DNA of 64,000 bases from Lentzea flava (GCF_014648475.1 NZ_BMRE01000045.1:1-64000), one strand, 5' to 3'. Positions 7,649 to 16,297 are shown, counted from the first letter of the stretch. Notes: generated by a model from the letters alone, not told the origin. Numbers and translations: made by a program.

Positions 7649-8473
7649 ATGTCCTTGGGCACGCTCATCACCGTCGCTCCCACCGGAGCGGAACACGCGA
7701 AAGCCGACGTCCCGCAGCTTCCAGTGACCCTGGAAGAGCTGGTCGCTACGGCGCAGAGCTGCGAGCAGGTCGGCGCGGCGATGATCCACGTCCACATCCG
7801 CGGCGCGGACACCAAGCCGTCGCTGGACCTGGGTCTTCTCAAAGCCACCGTCGAGGCTCTGCGTTCGGAGACCAACCTGGTCGTCCAGCTGTCGACCGGC
7901 GGGTCGGTGCACGACCCGGAGTCGGACCGGCTGCGCGTGCTGGAGGCGATGCCGGACTCGGCGTCCTGCACGATGGGCACCGTCAACTTCGGCGACGACG
8001 TCTTCATGAACCGCTGGGAGTTCATCGTCGCGCTGCACAAGGGCATGCAGGAACGCGGCATCGTGCCGGAGTACGAGATCTTCGACATCGGTCAGCTCGC
8101 GTCGTTGAAGCGTCTGCTGGACCAGCACGGCCTGCCCGCGGGCGGTCACGTGCACGTGGACTTCGTGATGGGCGTGCCCGGCGGCATGCCCGGTGACGCG
8201 GCCACGCTGGTCGCCGCAGTCAACGCTCTGCCAGATGGGGCAACGTTTTCCGCCACGGGAATCGGCCGCACCACCATTCCGGTGATGTTCACCGCACTGG
8301 GTGCGGGTGGCCACCTCCGAGTGGGTATGGAAGACACGATCAGCTATTCACGAGGCGTGCCGGTGCGGGACAACGCACAGCTCGTGGCCCGTGCCGCGGG
8401 ACTGGCGAAGATCGCGCAACGGCCTGCCCTGACACCGGACGAGGCCCGCAAGCTCCTCGGCGTGCACATTTGA
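7649..8473 (+). CDS. BKACE (DUF849) beta-keto acid cleavage enzyme
   Basis: The 274-aa protein is a BKACE family TIM barrel (former DUF849, typified by Kce of lysine fermentation). The N-terminal ITVAPTGAEHAKADVPQLP, the metal-binding HVHIRG (about residues 48-53) and HVHVDFVMGVPGG (about 168-180) are present. Family enzymes condense a beta-keto acid with acetyl-CoA to give acetoacetate and a new acyl-CoA. The substrate is unknown, and no lysine-fermentation genes are nearby. The gene has its own leaderless promoter and is shorter than the roughly 300-aa norm. Confidence 0.85.
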   Translation: MSLGTLITVAPTGAEHAKADVPQLPVTLEELVATAQSCEQVGAAMIHVHIRGADTKPSLDLGLLKATVEALRSETNLVVQLSTGGSVHDPESDRLRVLEAMPDSASCTMGTVNFGDDVFMNRWEFIVALHKGMQERGIVPEYEIFDIGQLASLKRLLDQHGLPAGGHVHVDFVMGVPGGMPGDAATLVAAVNALPDGATFSATGIGRTTIPVMFTALGAGGHLRVGMEDTISYSRGVPVRDNAQLVARAAGLAKIAQRPALTPDEARKLLGVHI

Positions 8474-8533
8474 GACAAGTTTGGTGCACGGGATGTGTTG
8501 GCGGGTGAGGAGGATCTACCGCAGGATGGACAC

Positions 8534-9103
8534 GTGATCGAGGTGCGTCCTGGCGGGCGCCGCCGAATCGACCGGGTGCTCGCCCCCGACTACACGGAGG
8601 GCGTCGAGCAGCGCCCGCTCGTCGAGGTGCGCGAACTCCGCGACGAGGCAGCGCAGGAAGAGACCGACCTGTCCTACCTGCGACGGCTGTTGCACGCGCG
8701 GATCGACATCGTGCGCGCGGAACAGGAGCGCCGCAGTTCCGGTGGCTCGGCGGTGGTCGAGCAGCTGGCCACCATCCTGTCCACGAACGCCGTTGGTCCG
8801 GCGACCGGCCTCGGCCGGTACCAGACCCATGAGCCGTCACGTGCCGATGCGCATCAACGGCACGTCGAGGCGCTCATCTCCGACGTCGACCTCTCCGACG
8901 TGAGCTCGTTGTCCGACACCCGCCTCGGCGAGGTGCTCGAGACGTTCATCTCGGAAGAGGCCTCGGTGTCGGTGCGGCGGCGCGAGGTGCAGGAGGTCGT
9001 GGACAAGCTCAACGCCGAGATCGCGTCGCGCTACCAGCGCGGGAGCGCGTCGGTGGACGAGCTGCTGGCGGCGGAGCGCGGACACCACCGTCCCAAGACG
9101 TAG
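8534..9103 (+). CDS. rsiG: RsiG-like c-di-GMP-binding anti-sigma factor
   Basis: The protein has 189 aa and is rich in helix. It carries two copies of the RsiG c-di-GMP signature E(X)3S(X)2R(X)3Q(X)3D. The second is exact (E142, S146, R149, Q153, D157). The first has E43, S47, R50 and D58 but H54 in place of Q. In Streptomyces venezuelae, RsiG armed with c-di-GMP sequesters the sporulation sigma factor WhiG on an antiparallel coiled coil. The GTG at 8534 follows an AGGATGGA site; an upstream GTG at 8495 is possible. No whiG is in the window. Confidence 0.85.
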   Translation: MIEVRPGGRRRIDRVLAPDYTEGVEQRPLVEVRELRDEAAQEETDLSYLRRLLHARIDIVRAEQERRSSGGSAVVEQLATILSTNAVGPATGLGRYQTHEPSRADAHQRHVEALISDVDLSDVSSLSDTRLGEVLETFISEEASVSVRRREVQEVVDKLNAEIASRYQRGSASVDELLAAERGHHRPKT

Positions 9104-9134
9104 GAAAACCGTTCCACTTTGTGAGCGCCCGACC

Positions 9135-9140
9135 TAGCGT
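9135..9140 (+). promoter_or_regulatory. Leaderless -10 box of the MFS gene
   Basis: TAGCGT ends six bases before the ATG at 9147, the TANNNT-N6-start pattern of leaderless actinobacterial promoters. Confidence 0.45.
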
Positions 9141-9146
9141 GGCCCC

Positions 9147-10328
9147 ATGGGGTACCGCTGGGTCGTGTTGTGCATCGGAGCTTTGGCGCAGGGCACGAAC
9201 GCTGCGGTGTTCCTCGGCCTCCCCGCGGTCACACCTCAGCTGCGAGATCACTTCGGCCTGACGTTGCCCCAGGTGGGGCTGCTTCTCGGTGCCGTCAACC
9301 TCGGCACGATGATCGCGCTCGTGCCGTGGGGCTTCTTCGCGGACAAGCGCGGCGAACGGCTCGCCATGGCGATCGGCGGGTTCGGCGCTGCGGTGTGCCT
9401 GGCGGCCGCGGCCCTCGGCAACGCCTGGATCGCCGGCGTCTGCCTCCTCGGGGCAGGGCTCTTCGGGGCCAGCGTCAACGCCGCGAGCGGGCGGGCCGTC
9501 ATGTCGTGGTTCGGTGCCGAGGAGCGCGGCTTCGCGATCGGCGTCCGGCAGACCTCGACGCCTCTCGGTGCCGCGGCGGCAGCCGTCGCACTGCCCGTCA
9601 TCGCCGCGGCGGCCGGGGTGCCGGGGGCGTTCGTGGCGCTGGCCGCAGCGTCCGGTCTCATCGCTCTGGCGGTCGCCGTGTGGGTGCATGAGCCGCCTGG
9701 TGCCGTACGCGCGTCGGCGGACCACGGCCTGATCCTCAAGGACCCTCGTCTGTTGCGACTGGGCCTGGCCAGCGGGCTGCTGGTGGTGCCGCAGTTCACC
9801 GCGACCACGCTGCTGGTGGCGTTGCTGCACGAGCACCGGGGCATGGCGGTCGGCACGGCGGCGGTGCTGTTCGCGGTCGCGCAGGTCGTCGGTGGGTTCG
9901 GCCGGCTGGGCGTGGGCGTGTGGTCGGACGTGGTGCGGAACCGGATCGGTCCGCTGAAGATCCTCGCCGTGACGATCGCCGGCGGCATGATCCTGACCGC
10001 GCTGCTCGACCAGGCGCCCGTGTGGTGGCTCGTGGCCGTGCTGGTCCCCACCACCGCGCTCGCGGTGTGCTGGAACGGGCTGGCGGTCACCGAGGCGATG
10101 GAACTCGCGCCGCCCGGTCGCAGTGCCACCGCGCTGGCGATGCAGAACTCGGCGAACTACCTCTCCGCCTCCGTGACGCCCCCGGTCGCGGGGCTGGTGG
10201 CGGCACACGTGTCGTGGCCGGCGGCGATGCTGCTGGGCGCGGGAGCGGCGGTGGTGGCACGGGTGCTGCTTCAGCCGTGGCGTTCCCTGCGGGCCAGCTC
10301 GCCCCAGAACTCGCGCAGCGTCTCGTAG
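9147..10328 (+). CDS. MFS transporter, about 12 membrane helices
   Basis: The 393-aa protein is very hydrophobic and shows the major facilitator pattern. The cytoplasmic loop 2-3 signature is PWGFFADKRGERL (about residues 63-75), and about six helices lie on each side of a central loop near residue 190. It resembles CynX/NarK-like or sugar/acid exporters, but I cannot name a substrate. Its 3' end overlaps the opposing gene by 58 bp. The last 25 residues after ARVLLQPW are polar, so the true functional end may be near the overlap. Confidence 0.8.
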   Translation: MGYRWVVLCIGALAQGTNAAVFLGLPAVTPQLRDHFGLTLPQVGLLLGAVNLGTMIALVPWGFFADKRGERLAMAIGGFGAAVCLAAAALGNAWIAGVCLLGAGLFGASVNAASGRAVMSWFGAEERGFAIGVRQTSTPLGAAAAAVALPVIAAAAGVPGAFVALAAASGLIALAVAVWVHEPPGAVRASADHGLILKDPRLLRLGLASGLLVVPQFTATTLLVALLHEHRGMAVGTAAVLFAVAQVVGGFGRLGVGVWSDVVRNRIGPLKILAVTIAGGMILTALLDQAPVWWLVAVLVPTTALAVCWNGLAVTEAMELAPPGRSATALAMQNSANYLSASVTPPVAGLVAAHVSWPAAMLLGAGAAVVARVLLQPWRSLRASSPQNSRSVS

Positions 10329-11131
10329 CGCAACGCCACCTCCTCGGCGTCGCCCGTTTCGAGCGCGTCGACGATGGCGTTGACGTCGGCCGCCGAGGTG
10401 TCCTCCAGCAGGTCCTTGTCGTTCAGCAGCTGGACCAGGCCGCCGTAGTCGAGCTCGACGGCCGAGAGCGGGTGGAAGTGCTCCAGCCAGCGCCCGGTGT
10501 CGGCGAGGACCTTGGCCGGCCCCTCGTCGCCCAGCGAGCCCTTCACGACCTTCAGCGCCCGTGCGACGCGCCGGCGGGCGTCCGCCATCGCGACCCGCCA
10601 CGACACCTGCCGTTCGGGGTCGTCCTGGGCGCTCGCCAGCACCACGCGGCGCTGAGCGGGGTCGACGAGGGCGAACCACGGCAGCGGCACCGTCCAGGTC
10701 GTGGAGATCACGTGCACCGCCCCTGCCGCGAGCTCCGCCATCACGGCCGAGGCACGGGACCGGACGGTCTCCGGCGCCACGTCGAGCGCCGCGTCCTGCA
10801 GGATCGGCGGCGAGGAGGCCAGGAAGCCCACGAGAGCCGCCGCGGACCGCGCCCTGAGGTCCAGCGGACAGACGAGGGGTCCTGGGCCGACACGCGCGGT
10901 GTCCGACGTCGGCACCTCGGCGGGACTGATCGTCATCACGTCGAACGACTCGCCCGGGAGGAGCTTCTTCGCCAACTGTGATCGCAACCACAGTTCCCGT
11001 TCCCGGTCGCCTACCTCCGCACGGGGTATCGGGCCGGTTTCCAGGACGTTTCGGACCTTCTCCGCTAGCGGTGCGTCCAACTCCGATAACGGTTCGTACA
11101 CCCGTAGGTAGGCGACGAACGGTCTGGGCAC
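10271..11131 (-). CDS. Conserved actinobacterial protein of unknown function
   Basis: The 286-aa soluble protein has no signal peptide or membrane helix. It begins MPRPFVAYLRVYEPLSE and contains an arginine-rich central helix (MADARRRVARALKVV). I recall this protein type as widespread in actinobacteria and of unknown role, probably given a DUF number in the 8000s; I am not sure of the number. The GTG start follows AAGGA at a good distance. It is divergent from the DUF3073 gene and overlaps the MFS 3' end by 58 bp, tail to tail. Confidence 0.7.
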   Translation of the reverse strand: MPRPFVAYLRVYEPLSELDAPLAEKVRNVLETGPIPRAEVGDRERELWLRSQLAKKLLPGESFDVMTISPAEVPTSDTARVGPGPLVCPLDLRARSAAALVGFLASSPPILQDAALDVAPETVRSRASAVMAELAAGAVHVISTTWTVPLPWFALVDPAQRRVVLASAQDDPERQVSWRVAMADARRRVARALKVVKGSLGDEGPAKVLADTGRWLEHFHPLSAVELDYGGLVQLLNDKDLLEDTSAADVNAIVDALETGDAEEVALRYETLREFWGELARRERHG

Positions 11132-11304
11132 CTGTGCATCCTTCCACGCGAGGGCGGCCGCGAGATTTGGCGGTACGTGTCACGCCTACCGCGTCGCGAG
11201 GAACCCCATCGGCACGGTACGGTAGTTACCAGGAACTAGTTGTCGAGACGAGTGGGGCCGCCGTTCCCCCGGCCGCCCCCGTCCCTGTGCGAGGGGGTCG
11301 AGCC

Positions 11305-11490
11305 ATGGGGCGCGGCCGAGCGAAGGCCAAGCAGACGAAGGTCGCCAGGGAGCTCAAGTACAGCTCCCATGAGACCGACTTCGCTGCTCTGCAGCGCGAG
11401 CTGTCTGGCGAACCGTCGTCGAACGGGAGTGGTGGTGCCGACGAGCGCCACGACGACCCGTACGACGACTACGACGACTACCGTCGCTGA
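11305..11490 (+). CDS. DUF3073 small acidic-tailed protein
   Basis: The 61-aa protein begins MGRGRAKAKQTKVARELKYSS, the hallmark of DUF3073. It continues HETDFAALQRELSG and ends in a DD/YDDYDDY acidic tail. The family is nearly universal in actinobacteria, has no known function, and usually sits next to purM (Rv0810c in M. tuberculosis). The ATG at 11305 follows GAGGGGG; the longer open frame to 10978 opposes another gene and is rejected. Here it is 22 kb from purM. Confidence 0.9.
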   Translation: MGRGRAKAKQTKVARELKYSSHETDFAALQRELSGEPSSNGSGGADERHDDPYDDYDDYRR

Positions 11491-11504
11491 ATTCAGCCTG
11501 AAGG

Positions 11505-11549
11505 GTTCAAGGGTTGGGCAACCGGATCACCGGTGCCCAGCCCTTGAAC
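11505..11549. terminator. Bidirectional terminator-like hairpin
   Basis: This 45-bp imperfect inverted repeat has arms GTTCAAGGG/CCCTTGAAC, then TGGGC/GCCCA, then CCGG/CCGG around an ATCA loop. It lies between the convergent DUF3073 and OYE genes, so it can end both. The outer nine bases are the same as those of the palindrome on the far side of the OYE gene (12561-12598). Confidence 0.65.
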
Positions 11550-11562
11550 TCTGAAGGCGCTC

Positions 11563-12552
11563 TCAGAACGCCCTGGCGTACTGCCTCGGTGCCTTGACCT
11601 CCACACCCAGCTGCGCTGCCGCGTGCAGCGGCCAGTACGGGTCGCGGAGCAACTCGCGCGCGAGCAGCACCAGGTCGGCGGCACCGTCGTTCAACACCTG
11701 TTCGGCCTGCTTCGCCTCGGTGATCAGGCCGACCGCACCCGTGGGCACGTCTGCCTTGCGTCGCACCGCCTCGGCGAGCGGCACCTGGTAGCCGGGCCCG
11801 ACCGGGATGTCCGCCTGCGCGGTGTTGCCACCGCTGGACACGTCGATCAGGTCCGCACCCGCGGCCTTGAGCGCCTGTGCCAGCACAACGCTGTCGTCGG
11901 CGGTCCAGCCGTCCTCGACCCAGTCGGTGCCGGAGATCCGCACGATCACCGGCACGTCCGAGCCGACCGCTGCCCTCACCGCGGCGGTGACCTCGACGGG
12001 TACGGCGATGCGTTCCTCGATGCTGCCCTCGTTCGTGAGCGGCGAGTAGTACTCGTGGAGCAGGTACCCGTGGGCCGCGTGGATCTCGATCACCTCGAAG
12101 CCGGCTTCGAGCGCTCGCAGCGCGCCTTCGACGAACGCCTTGACGATCTCCGTGTGGTTGGTGATCTTCTCCGGCGTGTTCAGGCCGGGGAACGGCTCGG
12201 TGGTCGGCGCGACCGGAACCCAGTCGCCGACCGCCTTGCGCCCGGCGTGCGCGAGCTGGATGCCGGGGACCGAGCCCTGGTCCTTGATGAACGCCGTGAT
12301 CCGCTGCCACGCCCGCACCTGCTCGTCGTTCCAGATGCCGACGTCCTCCGGCGAGATCCGGCCCCGCGGCTCGACGGCCGTGGCCTCGGCGATCACCAGC
12401 CCGGCACCGCCGACCGCGCGGCTGCCGAGGTGGACGAGGTGCCAGTCGTTCGGGACGCCGTCGGTCGCCGAGTACTGGCACATCGGGCTCACCGCGATGC
12501 GGTTGGGCAGGGTGACCGAGCGCAGGGTCAGCGGGGAGAACAGCAAGCTCAC
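11563..12552 (-). CDS. Old Yellow Enzyme family ene-reductase (YqjM-like)
   Basis: The 329-aa FMN-dependent TIM barrel reduces activated alkenes with NADPH. SPMCQYSA (C25 and Y27) is the YqjM-type signature. AHAGRK and the substrate-binding histidine pair HAAHGYLLHEYYSP are present, and the C terminus ends in RQYARAF, matching the arginine finger of YqjM-class enzymes. The start is GTG at 12552 with AAGGGAG upstream; a 38-bp palindrome begins nine bases before it. The physiological substrate is unknown. Confidence 0.92.
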   Translation of the reverse strand: MSLLFSPLTLRSVTLPNRIAVSPMCQYSATDGVPNDWHLVHLGSRAVGGAGLVIAEATAVEPRGRISPEDVGIWNDEQVRAWQRITAFIKDQGSVPGIQLAHAGRKAVGDWVPVAPTTEPFPGLNTPEKITNHTEIVKAFVEGALRALEAGFEVIEIHAAHGYLLHEYYSPLTNEGSIEERIAVPVEVTAAVRAAVGSDVPVIVRISGTDWVEDGWTADDSVVLAQALKAAGADLIDVSSGGNTAQADIPVGPGYQVPLAEAVRRKADVPTGAVGLITEAKQAEQVLNDGAADLVLLARELLRDPYWPLHAAAQLGVEVKAPRQYARAF

Positions 12553-12560
12553 GGGAGGCT

Positions 12561-12598
12561 CCCTTGAACGGTTCGTAGGGCTACGAACCGTTCAAGGG
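12561..12598. promoter_or_regulatory. 38-bp near-perfect palindrome before the OYE gene
   Basis: Two 18-bp arms (CCCTTGAACGGTTCGTAG and its complement) surround a GG centre with no mismatch. It sits directly upstream of, and partly over, the OYE ribosome-binding site. This suits a dimeric repressor operator of TetR or MarR type. It lies 60 bp beyond the iolD stop, so it may also stop transcription from the inositol operon. Confidence 0.65.
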
Positions 12599-12657
12599 GT
12601 CGCGGACGGCGTGTTGTTCCCCGATGTGAGGTTGTCCCAGTCACTGAGCGGTGACGC

Positions 12658-14511
12658 TCAGCGCAGGTAGCGGACCTGCTTGGCCTTGCCTTCGAGCACT
12701 TCCTCACGAGCGGCCGCGATCTCCGGCCGGTGCGACGTCTCCGGCACGCCGACCTCCCACCACGCGCCGGCCTCTGTCCACGACGACGGGTGCGTGCGGA
12801 TCACGACGACGGCCGGGCGCTTCTCGCTGACCGCCACCTCGCGGGCCTTGCGGTAGGCGCCTTCCAGCTCACCCAAAGACTCCACGGGGAAGACCGCGCA
12901 GCCCATCGCCGCGGCGTGGCCGGCGAAGTCCGTGCGCGGGGGTTCGGTGTGGCTCGACCGGCAGTCGGCGTAGAGGTTGTTGAAGCCCGCGCCGCCTAGG
13001 CCCGTCTGCAGGCGGTGGATCACCGCGTAGCCGTCGTTGTCGCAGACGACCGCGACGAAGCCGTGGCCCGCGAAGGACGCGGAGAACAGCTCGGAGTTCA
13101 GCATCAGGTACGAGCCGTCGCCGAGCAGCGTGGTGACGATGCCGTCGGTGTGGGCGATGGCCGCGCCCCAGGCACCGGCCAGTTCGTAGCCCATGCAGGA
13201 GAAGCCGTACTCGACGTCCATCGAGGCCTCGCCGGACGCCCGCCAGCCGCCGATCAACTCGCCCGGCAGGCCGCCGGAGGCGGTCATGACGTAGTCGGTG
13301 GGGCCGCTGACGTCGTTCACCACGCCTACGACCTGGGCGTAGGTGGGCAGGCCTGAGGAAGGCGCGCGCAGCGAGGAGATGTGCTCGTCCCACTTCGTGC
13401 GCTCGGTCAGGGCGCGGCGGGCCCAGTCGGCGGGGGCCTGCCAGGAGCCGAGGACGTCGGTCAGTTCGCGCAGACCCTCGTCGGCGTCGGCGACCAGGGC
13501 GGACGAGCCGTGCTTCACGGCGTCGAAGCGGGCGGCGTTCAGCGAGATCATCCGCACGTCGGGGGAGAAGACGGTCCAGGACGCGGTGGTGAAGTCCTGC
13601 AGCCTGGTGCCCACGGCGATCACGAGGTCGGCCTCGCCTGCCAGGACGTTGGCCGACGTCGAACCCGTGATGCCGAGCGGACCCGCGTGCAGCGGGTGGT
13701 CGTGCGGGACCAGCGTGCGGCCCGCGGTGGTTTCGGTGATCGGGATGTTGTGCTGCTCGGCGAACCGCAGAGCGCGGCCCGCCGCGCCCGAGTAGCGGAC
13801 GCCGCCACCGAGCACCAGCAGCGGGCGGGAAGCGCCTCGGATCGCCCGTGCGGCCTCGGCGAGTGAGTGCAGGTCGGGGCGTTGGCGCAGCGGGCGGTGG
13901 ACGACCTCGGCGAAGAGCGACTCCGGGAAGTCGTACGACTCGGCCTGGACGTCCTGCGGCAGGGCCAGCGTCACGGGGCCGCAGTCGGCCGGGTCGGTCA
14001 GGATGCGCGCCACCTGCGGAAGCGTCGACAGCAGCTGCTCGGGGCGGGTGATGCGGTCGAAGTAGCGGCTGACCGCGCGGAACGCGTCGTTGACCGTCGT
14101 GGTCGGGTCGTGGAAGTGCTCGACCTGCTGCAGCACCGGGTCGGGTGCGCGGCCGGTGAACGTGTCGCCGGGCAGCAGGAGCAGCGGCAGGCGGTTCGCG
14201 TGGGCCACGCCCGCCGCGGTGACCATGTTCAGCGCGCCGGGGCCGATCGACGACGTGGCGACGCCGACCTGGCGGCGGTGGGAGGCCTTGGAGATGCCGA
14301 CCGCGGCGAGGGCCATGCCCTGTTCGTTGTGGCCGCGCCACACCGGCAGGCGGTCGCGGACCTCCTCCAGGGCGTTGCCGAGGCCGAGGACGTTGCCGTG
14401 GCCGAAGATCGCGAACACGCCGGGGAACAGCGGCGCGTGCGAGCCGTCGAAGAGTTCGGTGCGCTGGGCCAGCATCCAGCGGACCAACGCCTGCGCGGTC
14501 GTGAGCTTCAC
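12658..14511 (-). CDS. iolD: 3D-(3,5/4)-trihydroxycyclohexane-1,2-dione hydrolase
   Basis: The 617-aa ThDP-dependent enzyme opens the ring of THcHDO to 5-deoxy-D-glucuronate. The acetohydroxyacid-synthase-like architecture is clear: N-terminal GHNEQGMALAAVG with the catalytic glutamate, central LVLGGGVRYSG domain and C-terminal ThDP motif GDGSYLMLNSE. The length fits IolD. The GTG at 14511 overlaps the iolB stop (GTGA). It is the last gene of a nine-gene inositol operon. Confidence 0.93.
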   Translation of the reverse strand: MKLTTAQALVRWMLAQRTELFDGSHAPLFPGVFAIFGHGNVLGLGNALEEVRDRLPVWRGHNEQGMALAAVGISKASHRRQVGVATSSIGPGALNMVTAAGVAHANRLPLLLLPGDTFTGRAPDPVLQQVEHFHDPTTTVNDAFRAVSRYFDRITRPEQLLSTLPQVARILTDPADCGPVTLALPQDVQAESYDFPESLFAEVVHRPLRQRPDLHSLAEAARAIRGASRPLLVLGGGVRYSGAAGRALRFAEQHNIPITETTAGRTLVPHDHPLHAGPLGITGSTSANVLAGEADLVIAVGTRLQDFTTASWTVFSPDVRMISLNAARFDAVKHGSSALVADADEGLRELTDVLGSWQAPADWARRALTERTKWDEHISSLRAPSSGLPTYAQVVGVVNDVSGPTDYVMTASGGLPGELIGGWRASGEASMDVEYGFSCMGYELAGAWGAAIAHTDGIVTTLLGDGSYLMLNSELFSASFAGHGFVAVVCDNDGYAVIHRLQTGLGGAGFNNLYADCRSSHTEPPRTDFAGHAAAMGCAVFPVESLGELEGAYRKAREVAVSEKRPAVVVIRTHPSSWTEAGAWWEVGVPETSHRPEIAAAREEVLEGKAKQVRYLR

Positions 14512-15395
14512 TTGACCCGCCCCTCTGCGGTCGTGACCGGGCAGCGCGGGTCGAGTTCCTGCGTCGCCCAGCTGTCCCGGACCCAGGTGTGCGCCGGGTC
14601 GTCGCAGAACGCCATCGAGCGTTCGGCGGCAGGACCGGCGAGAACGTTCAGGTAGTACATGGGATATCCCGGCGCCGCGACGCACGGGCCGTGGTAACCG
14701 CGCGGGATCAGGAACACGTCGCCGTCGCGCACGGTCACGTCCTCGTCGATCGTGCCGTCGTCGGTGTACGTGCGGTGGAAGCCGAAGCCGGTGCGGGAAG
14801 GTGTCACGCCATCCCGGTCGGCGATGCGGAAGTAGTAGATCTCCTCGTTGTTCACCTCGCACGGCTCCGAGTCGTCGTGCTTGTGCGGCGGGTACGAGGA
14901 CCAGTTGCCGTCCGGGGTGATCAGCTCGCACGCGTTGAGCTTGTCCGCGTGGTCCCACACGCCCGGCACACCGAAGTTGGTGACCTGGCGGGTGGCGTTG
15001 CCGGATCCGCGCACCTCGACGGGAACCGCATCGGCAGGGCCGTACTTCGGCGCAAGCCGGCGCGAGCACCGCGCCATCGGCAGCGCCACTTCACATCCGT
15101 CCACAGAGGACAGGACCACCGACGCGTCACGCGGGACGTACGCGAAGTCCGTGACGCGGGTGAACACCGAGTCACGACCCTGCAGCTCGTAGCGCTCGGA
15201 GTCGACCTCGACCGTCAGAGATCCGGCCAGCGGCAGCACGAACGCCTCGAACTCGCCGGTCTCGACGGTGCGCGATCCACCGGCCTCGATCCGCAGCACG
15301 CGCAGTCCCGTGTACGCCCACCCCGCGTCCTCGGGTGTCAGCGAGATGACGTCCGAGGGGGTGGAGAGCGTCCCGTGTGGACGGTGCAAAGTCAT
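14508..15395 (-). CDS. iolB: 5-deoxy-glucuronate isomerase
   Basis: The 295-aa cupin protein isomerises 5-deoxy-glucuronate to 2-deoxy-5-keto-gluconate. PPHKHDDSEPCEVNNEEIYYFRI carries the metal-binding HxH...E, and RGYHGPCVAAPGYPMYYLNVLAG the second cupin motif. The length is the family norm. The ATG overlaps the stop of the upstream aldolase gene (ATGA, 15392-15395), and its own stop overlaps iolD. Confidence 0.95.
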   Translation of the reverse strand: MTLHRPHGTLSTPSDVISLTPEDAGWAYTGLRVLRIEAGGSRTVETGEFEAFVLPLAGSLTVEVDSERYELQGRDSVFTRVTDFAYVPRDASVVLSSVDGCEVALPMARCSRRLAPKYGPADAVPVEVRGSGNATRQVTNFGVPGVWDHADKLNACELITPDGNWSSYPPHKHDDSEPCEVNNEEIYYFRIADRDGVTPSRTGFGFHRTYTDDGTIDEDVTVRDGDVFLIPRGYHGPCVAAPGYPMYYLNVLAGPAAERSMAFCDDPAHTWVRDSWATQELDPRCPVTTAEGRVK

Positions 15396-16297
15396 ACCGT
15401 GATTCCCCTTGCGGTACGAAGGACTTCGGCGGCGGCAGCGACGGCGGCGGCGACGTCGCCGTCCGGCGGGTAGAGCAACGCGCGGCCGACGACGAGCCCG
15501 CGCACGGTCGGGTGGCGCAGCGAGCGGCCCCACGACGCGAGGTCGTCCTCCGGCCGTTCGGACGGCACGCCGCCGAGCACCAGCGCGGGCAGCGCGGTGG
15601 TGTCCAGCACGACCTCCGGCTCGTCCGGCGCGGGCAGCTTCAGCCACGTGTAGGCGGAGGTCGCGCCCAGTCCGGCGGCGACGGCCGAGGCACGGGAGAG
15701 TGCCGCGGAGTCCTTCTGCAGCACCAGCTTGTCGTTGTGATCACGCTTGTACGGCAACGGTTCGACCATCGCCATCAGGCCGTGCTCCGCGAGTTCGGTG
15801 ACGGCTCGCGCACAGCCTTCGAGCGTCGGGATCGTGCCGGGGTCCGAGTCGACCAGGCGCAGCAGCATCTTGCCGCCGTCCAGCCCGAACGCGGCGATGG
15901 ACGACGCGTCGTAGGCGGTGAACCTGTCGTCGATCTCCCAGTCCGCACCGGCCAGGCCACCGCGGTTCATCGAACCGATGACCACGCGCTCGTTCAGGCC
16001 GTCGAGCAGCAGCAGGTCCTCGATCACGTCCGGCGTACCGAGCACACCGTCGACCTCGGGATTCGCCAGCGCCGTCAGCAGCCTGGCCAGCAACGATCTG
16101 CGGTCGGCCATCGCCAGCGGGTCGCCGCCGACGCCGAGCGCACCCCGCGCCGGGTGGTCCGCCGCGACCAGGAACAGCGTGGACTTGCCGTTCAGCAACG
16201 ACGTGCGCCGCCGCCGCGCCTGGTACGCGCGCCGCACCGCACCCGGATCCGTCGCACGGGTCTCCAGCAGGTTCGCCCACTGCTCGTCGGTGATCAC
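15392..16297 (-). CDS. Class I-type aldolase of the inositol operon (Cgl0158-like barrel)
   Basis: The 301-aa protein resembles the Cgl0158/DeoC-LacD-like TIM barrels found in actinobacterial inositol clusters. VAADHPARGALGVGGDP, GTPDVIEDLL and YTWLKLP (a candidate Schiff-base lysine) are visible. By position it most likely performs the IolJ step, splitting 5-dehydro-2-deoxygluconate 6-phosphate into DHAP and malonic semialdehyde; this is inferred, not shown by a diagnostic motif. The GTG start at 16297 overlaps the iolC stop by 4 bp. Confidence 0.75.
   Translation of the reverse strand: MITDEQWANLLETRATDPGAVRRAYQARRRRTSLLNGKSTLFLVAADHPARGALGVGGDPLAMADRRSLLARLLTALANPEVDGVLGTPDVIEDLLLLDGLNERVVIGSMNRGGLAGADWEIDDRFTAYDASSIAAFGLDGGKMLLRLVDSDPGTIPTLEGCARAVTELAEHGLMAMVEPLPYKRDHNDKLVLQKDSAALSRASAVAAGLGATSAYTWLKLPAPDEPEVVLDTTALPALVLGGVPSERPEDDLASWGRSLRHPTVRGLVVGRALLYPPDGDVAAAVAAAAEVLRTARGITV

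Noticed and set aside
9009..11183. 724-aa open frame on the minus strand
   Set aside because: It runs opposite the MFS gene and out of frame through the 10271-11131 gene. Its composition is typical antisense shadow in high-GC DNA.
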